DNA from: PALSA-1006 sp037140475
Lineage (GTDB): Bacteria; Pseudomonadota; Gammaproteobacteria; Burkholderiales; Gallionellaceae
NCBI GenBank assembly: GCA_037140475.1
Contig: JBAXEJ010000024.1
Coordinates: forward strand, 1-34,095
Length of the DNA stretch: 34,095 nucleotides
Direction: 5' to 3'
The notes below the pieces were generated by a model that saw only the letters and a program-made list of their open reading frames with translations, was not told where the DNA came from and searched no databases. Within the stretch, counting starts at the first letter, position 1. Each line of letters begins with the position of its first letter. The position numbers and the translations under genes were made by a program. Positions 32,495-34,095 of the stretch are shown in pieces.

Positions 32495-32571
32495 CGGCCC
32501 ATGCCGAAAATCTCAAACTGCTACCTTAGCGTCAAGCCAGTGTCTTGGTTATAACGTGAATGAGGTAGATC

Positions 32572-34095
32572 ATGTCAGTTCAAAAGAAAATTCGTTTAGT
32601 TACCGATGAGAACCGTGCCGAAACAGAGGCAATCCATGAGGCGCGTGGCCGTATGGAAGCTGAAATCGAAGCGCAACTCGCGGTGCAGGTGAGGGCACGT
32701 GCTGAGGCACATGCTCGTGCAATTGCCCACAGCAAAGTGCGGCAAGAAAACGACTTGGCTGATCAAATCGAATTACGTAGCCGAAACGAGTCGCAATTAG
32801 TGGCTGAAGTGCAATCGCGTTTGCTTTTAGAGCGCGAATTAACTGACGCGGCTAACCAAAAATTAAAAGCTGAACAGATCTTAACAGAGGCTGTTCAGGA
32901 AAAGATTGATGCGGAACGACAAGCGAAGGCGGAGTTAGAAAGACGCCTGAGTGAAGAGCAGCGCATGCGCACGCTGATCGAAGAGCGTGCGAATATGGAT
33001 AGGGAGTCTGCATTGCTGGCGCAAGAAAAGATCAGTGCGGAAGTTCGATTAACAAAAGCGGCACAAGAAAAATTTAACGCTGAAAAAGAAGTGTTGGCGC
33101 TGGTGAATGCCAAGCTGATGGCAGAAACTGCTGCGCAAGAAGCCAATCAATATCGTTCTCGCGCTGAAACGATTGCGTTGGCAGAGATTCAAGCACGTGT
33201 AGCCGCAACGCTTGAGGCTGAACGCGCCGAATTGGCGCGTGCCGAGGAAGAGCGCCAAGTGACTGAGACAATTGAGATGCGTGCTCGCATCGAGCAACAA
33301 GCACAAGCTGAAGCCAGTGCGCGTGTGGCAGCTGAATTAAAGATTGCCGAAATTGCACGAATTGCCGCTGAAAAAGAGCAAGAAAGTCGTATTGCAGTTG
33401 AGCGTAAATTGAAAGCCGAGCAAGAAATGTTGGCCTTGCTGAATGCGCGTGTTGAGATTGAGCAAGCCGCTGCACTTGAGCGCGAAGAAGCAAATAAATT
33501 ACTTGAAGTAGCAGAAATTGAAGCACGTGATTTATTAGCCGCGGAGACACAAGCCAAGCAAGCTGCCGCCGCAAAAATGCATGCCGAGCGCGATTTAGTG
33601 GATGTGGCTCGCCATCGTGCTGAAGCTGAAATGCGTGCGGCACGCGGTGTTGAGTTGCAACTTCAAGCTGAAACTGCCGCGATCGAAATCGCCAATCAAA
33701 ATGCACAGTACGCTGACATCGCGAAACAAAAAGCGGATGAACGCGCCGCAATGGATGCGCAAATTCTGCCTAATCAGCAAAAATTAGCAAAGACTGAAGC
33801 TCAAGCAACGCAAAAAATGCAGAAAAAATTTGATGCATTGAATGAACGTTTGGCTATGGCTGAAGAGCGTTGCGAGCTGATGGTAGCTGCGTGTCTAGCT
33901 GAAGAAGAGATGCTGGCTGCTGAAACGATGGCACTCCATGCCGAACAGTTGCGCGTTGCCGCAGACAAGCAAGCCGCAGAAGCCGCTCAAAAACGTGCCG
34001 CCTTGGCTGAAGAAGCGAAAATTATTTCTGATCAACGCACGGATGCAGAGAACGCAGCGATTGAGGCCATCACGCTGCGTATGAAAACAGAGCAA
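32572..34095 (+). CDS. Large Ala/Glu-rich coiled-coil protein, runs off the window
   Basis: The frame is open from ATG 32572 to the window edge, 508 codons without a stop, so the gene is partial. GAGGT lies six bases before the ATG. The product has no signal peptide or membrane segment and is almost wholly Ala, Glu, Arg, Lys and Gln with regular hydrophobic spacing, as in a long alpha-helical coiled coil. Two segments are clearly alike: AEKEVLALVNAKLMAE from about residue 170 and AEQEMLALLNARVEIE from about 282. They lie exactly 112 residues apart, which equals 16 heptads. I do not recognise the family. It could be a cytoskeletal or filament-forming protein or a scaffold. Minus-strand frames here are shadows of its biased codons. 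It follows ccmI but is separated by a terminator. Confidence 0.75.
   Translation, partial: MSVQKKIRLVTDENRAETEAIHEARGRMEAEIEAQLAVQVRARAEAHARAIAHSKVRQENDLADQIELRSRNESQLVAEVQSRLLLERELTDAANQKLKAEQILTEAVQEKIDAERQAKAELERRLSEEQRMRTLIEERANMDRESALLAQEKISAEVRLTKAAQEKFNAEKEVLALVNAKLMAETAAQEANQYRSRAETIALAEIQARVAATLEAERAELARAEEERQVTETIEMRARIEQQAQAEASARVAAELKIAEIARIAAEKEQESRIAVERKLKAEQEMLALLNARVEIEQAAALEREEANKLLEVAEIEARDLLAAETQAKQAAAAKMHAERDLVDVARHRAEAEMRAARGVELQLQAETAAIEIANQNAQYADIAKQKADERAAMDAQILPNQQKLAKTEAQATQKMQKKFDALNERLAMAEERCELMVAACLAEEEMLAAETMALHAEQLRVAADKQAAEAAQKRAALAEEAKIISDQRTDAENAAIEAITLRMKTEQ

Noticed and set aside
33074..33751. Several minus-strand frames opposite the coiled-coil gene, the longest 225 codons
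   Set aside because: They are complements of the biased Ala/Glu codons of the plus-strand gene and show low-complexity Ser/Ala/Arg/Leu-rich products.
1..34095. CRISPR array, prophage or restriction system
   Set aside because: No regularly spaced direct repeats beyond the two-unit repeat at 1078-1167, and no phage structural, integrase or restriction genes are visible.

Overview
The window reads as a chromosomal segment of a betaproteobacterium with a moderately AT-leaning genome. The support is the gene order tpiA-secG-tRNA-Leu(GAG)-nuoABCDEFGHIJKLMN, the 14-gene NuoC/NuoD-separate form of complex I, and a full System I cytochrome c maturation cluster (ccmABCDEFGHI). The protein style fits the Nitrosomonadales/Gallionellaceae neighbourhood, but that assignment is inference without a database search.

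Positions 1-4240 are an accessory, decaying region. They hold an AbiEii-like toxin wrecked by an internal deletion next to an intact XRE-type antitoxin, an IS4-family element missing its transposase-start end, and a histidine kinase cut at the same junction. An apparently intact TumE/TumA-type toxin-antitoxin pair follows. The region ends at a decayed tRNA-His copy with a terminator, which looks like an old integration or recombination scar.

Positions 4379-20666 are the energy-metabolism core: a sigma70-type promoter, tpiA, secG, tRNA-Leu, then a 464-bp leader and the complete nuoA-N operon closed by a strong terminator. The leader contains a full-length but decayed second copy of the tRNA-Leu gene and a hairpin just upstream of the nuoA ribosome binding site. 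Many nuo genes overlap by 1-10 bases, so translation is probably coupled. Complex I would oxidise NADH, reduce quinone and pump protons.

Positions 20684-25253 hold single genes: an ADP-ribose-type Nudix hydrolase, an ammonium transporter behind a sigma54 promoter and a palindromic NtrC-like site, a small winged-helix protein, and the periplasmic chaperone ppiD. A possible short RNA or leader with its own terminator lies before ppiD.

Positions 25341-32359 are ccmA-I, which export and load haem onto CcmE and attach it to apocytochromes c. Most junctions are ATGA overlaps. A 33-codon frame with ATGA overlaps on both sides sits between ccmC and ccmD. From 32572 to the window edge runs an open, Ala/Glu-rich coiled-coil protein of at least 508 residues with an internal repeat offset of exactly 112 residues. 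It is the least explained gene here.
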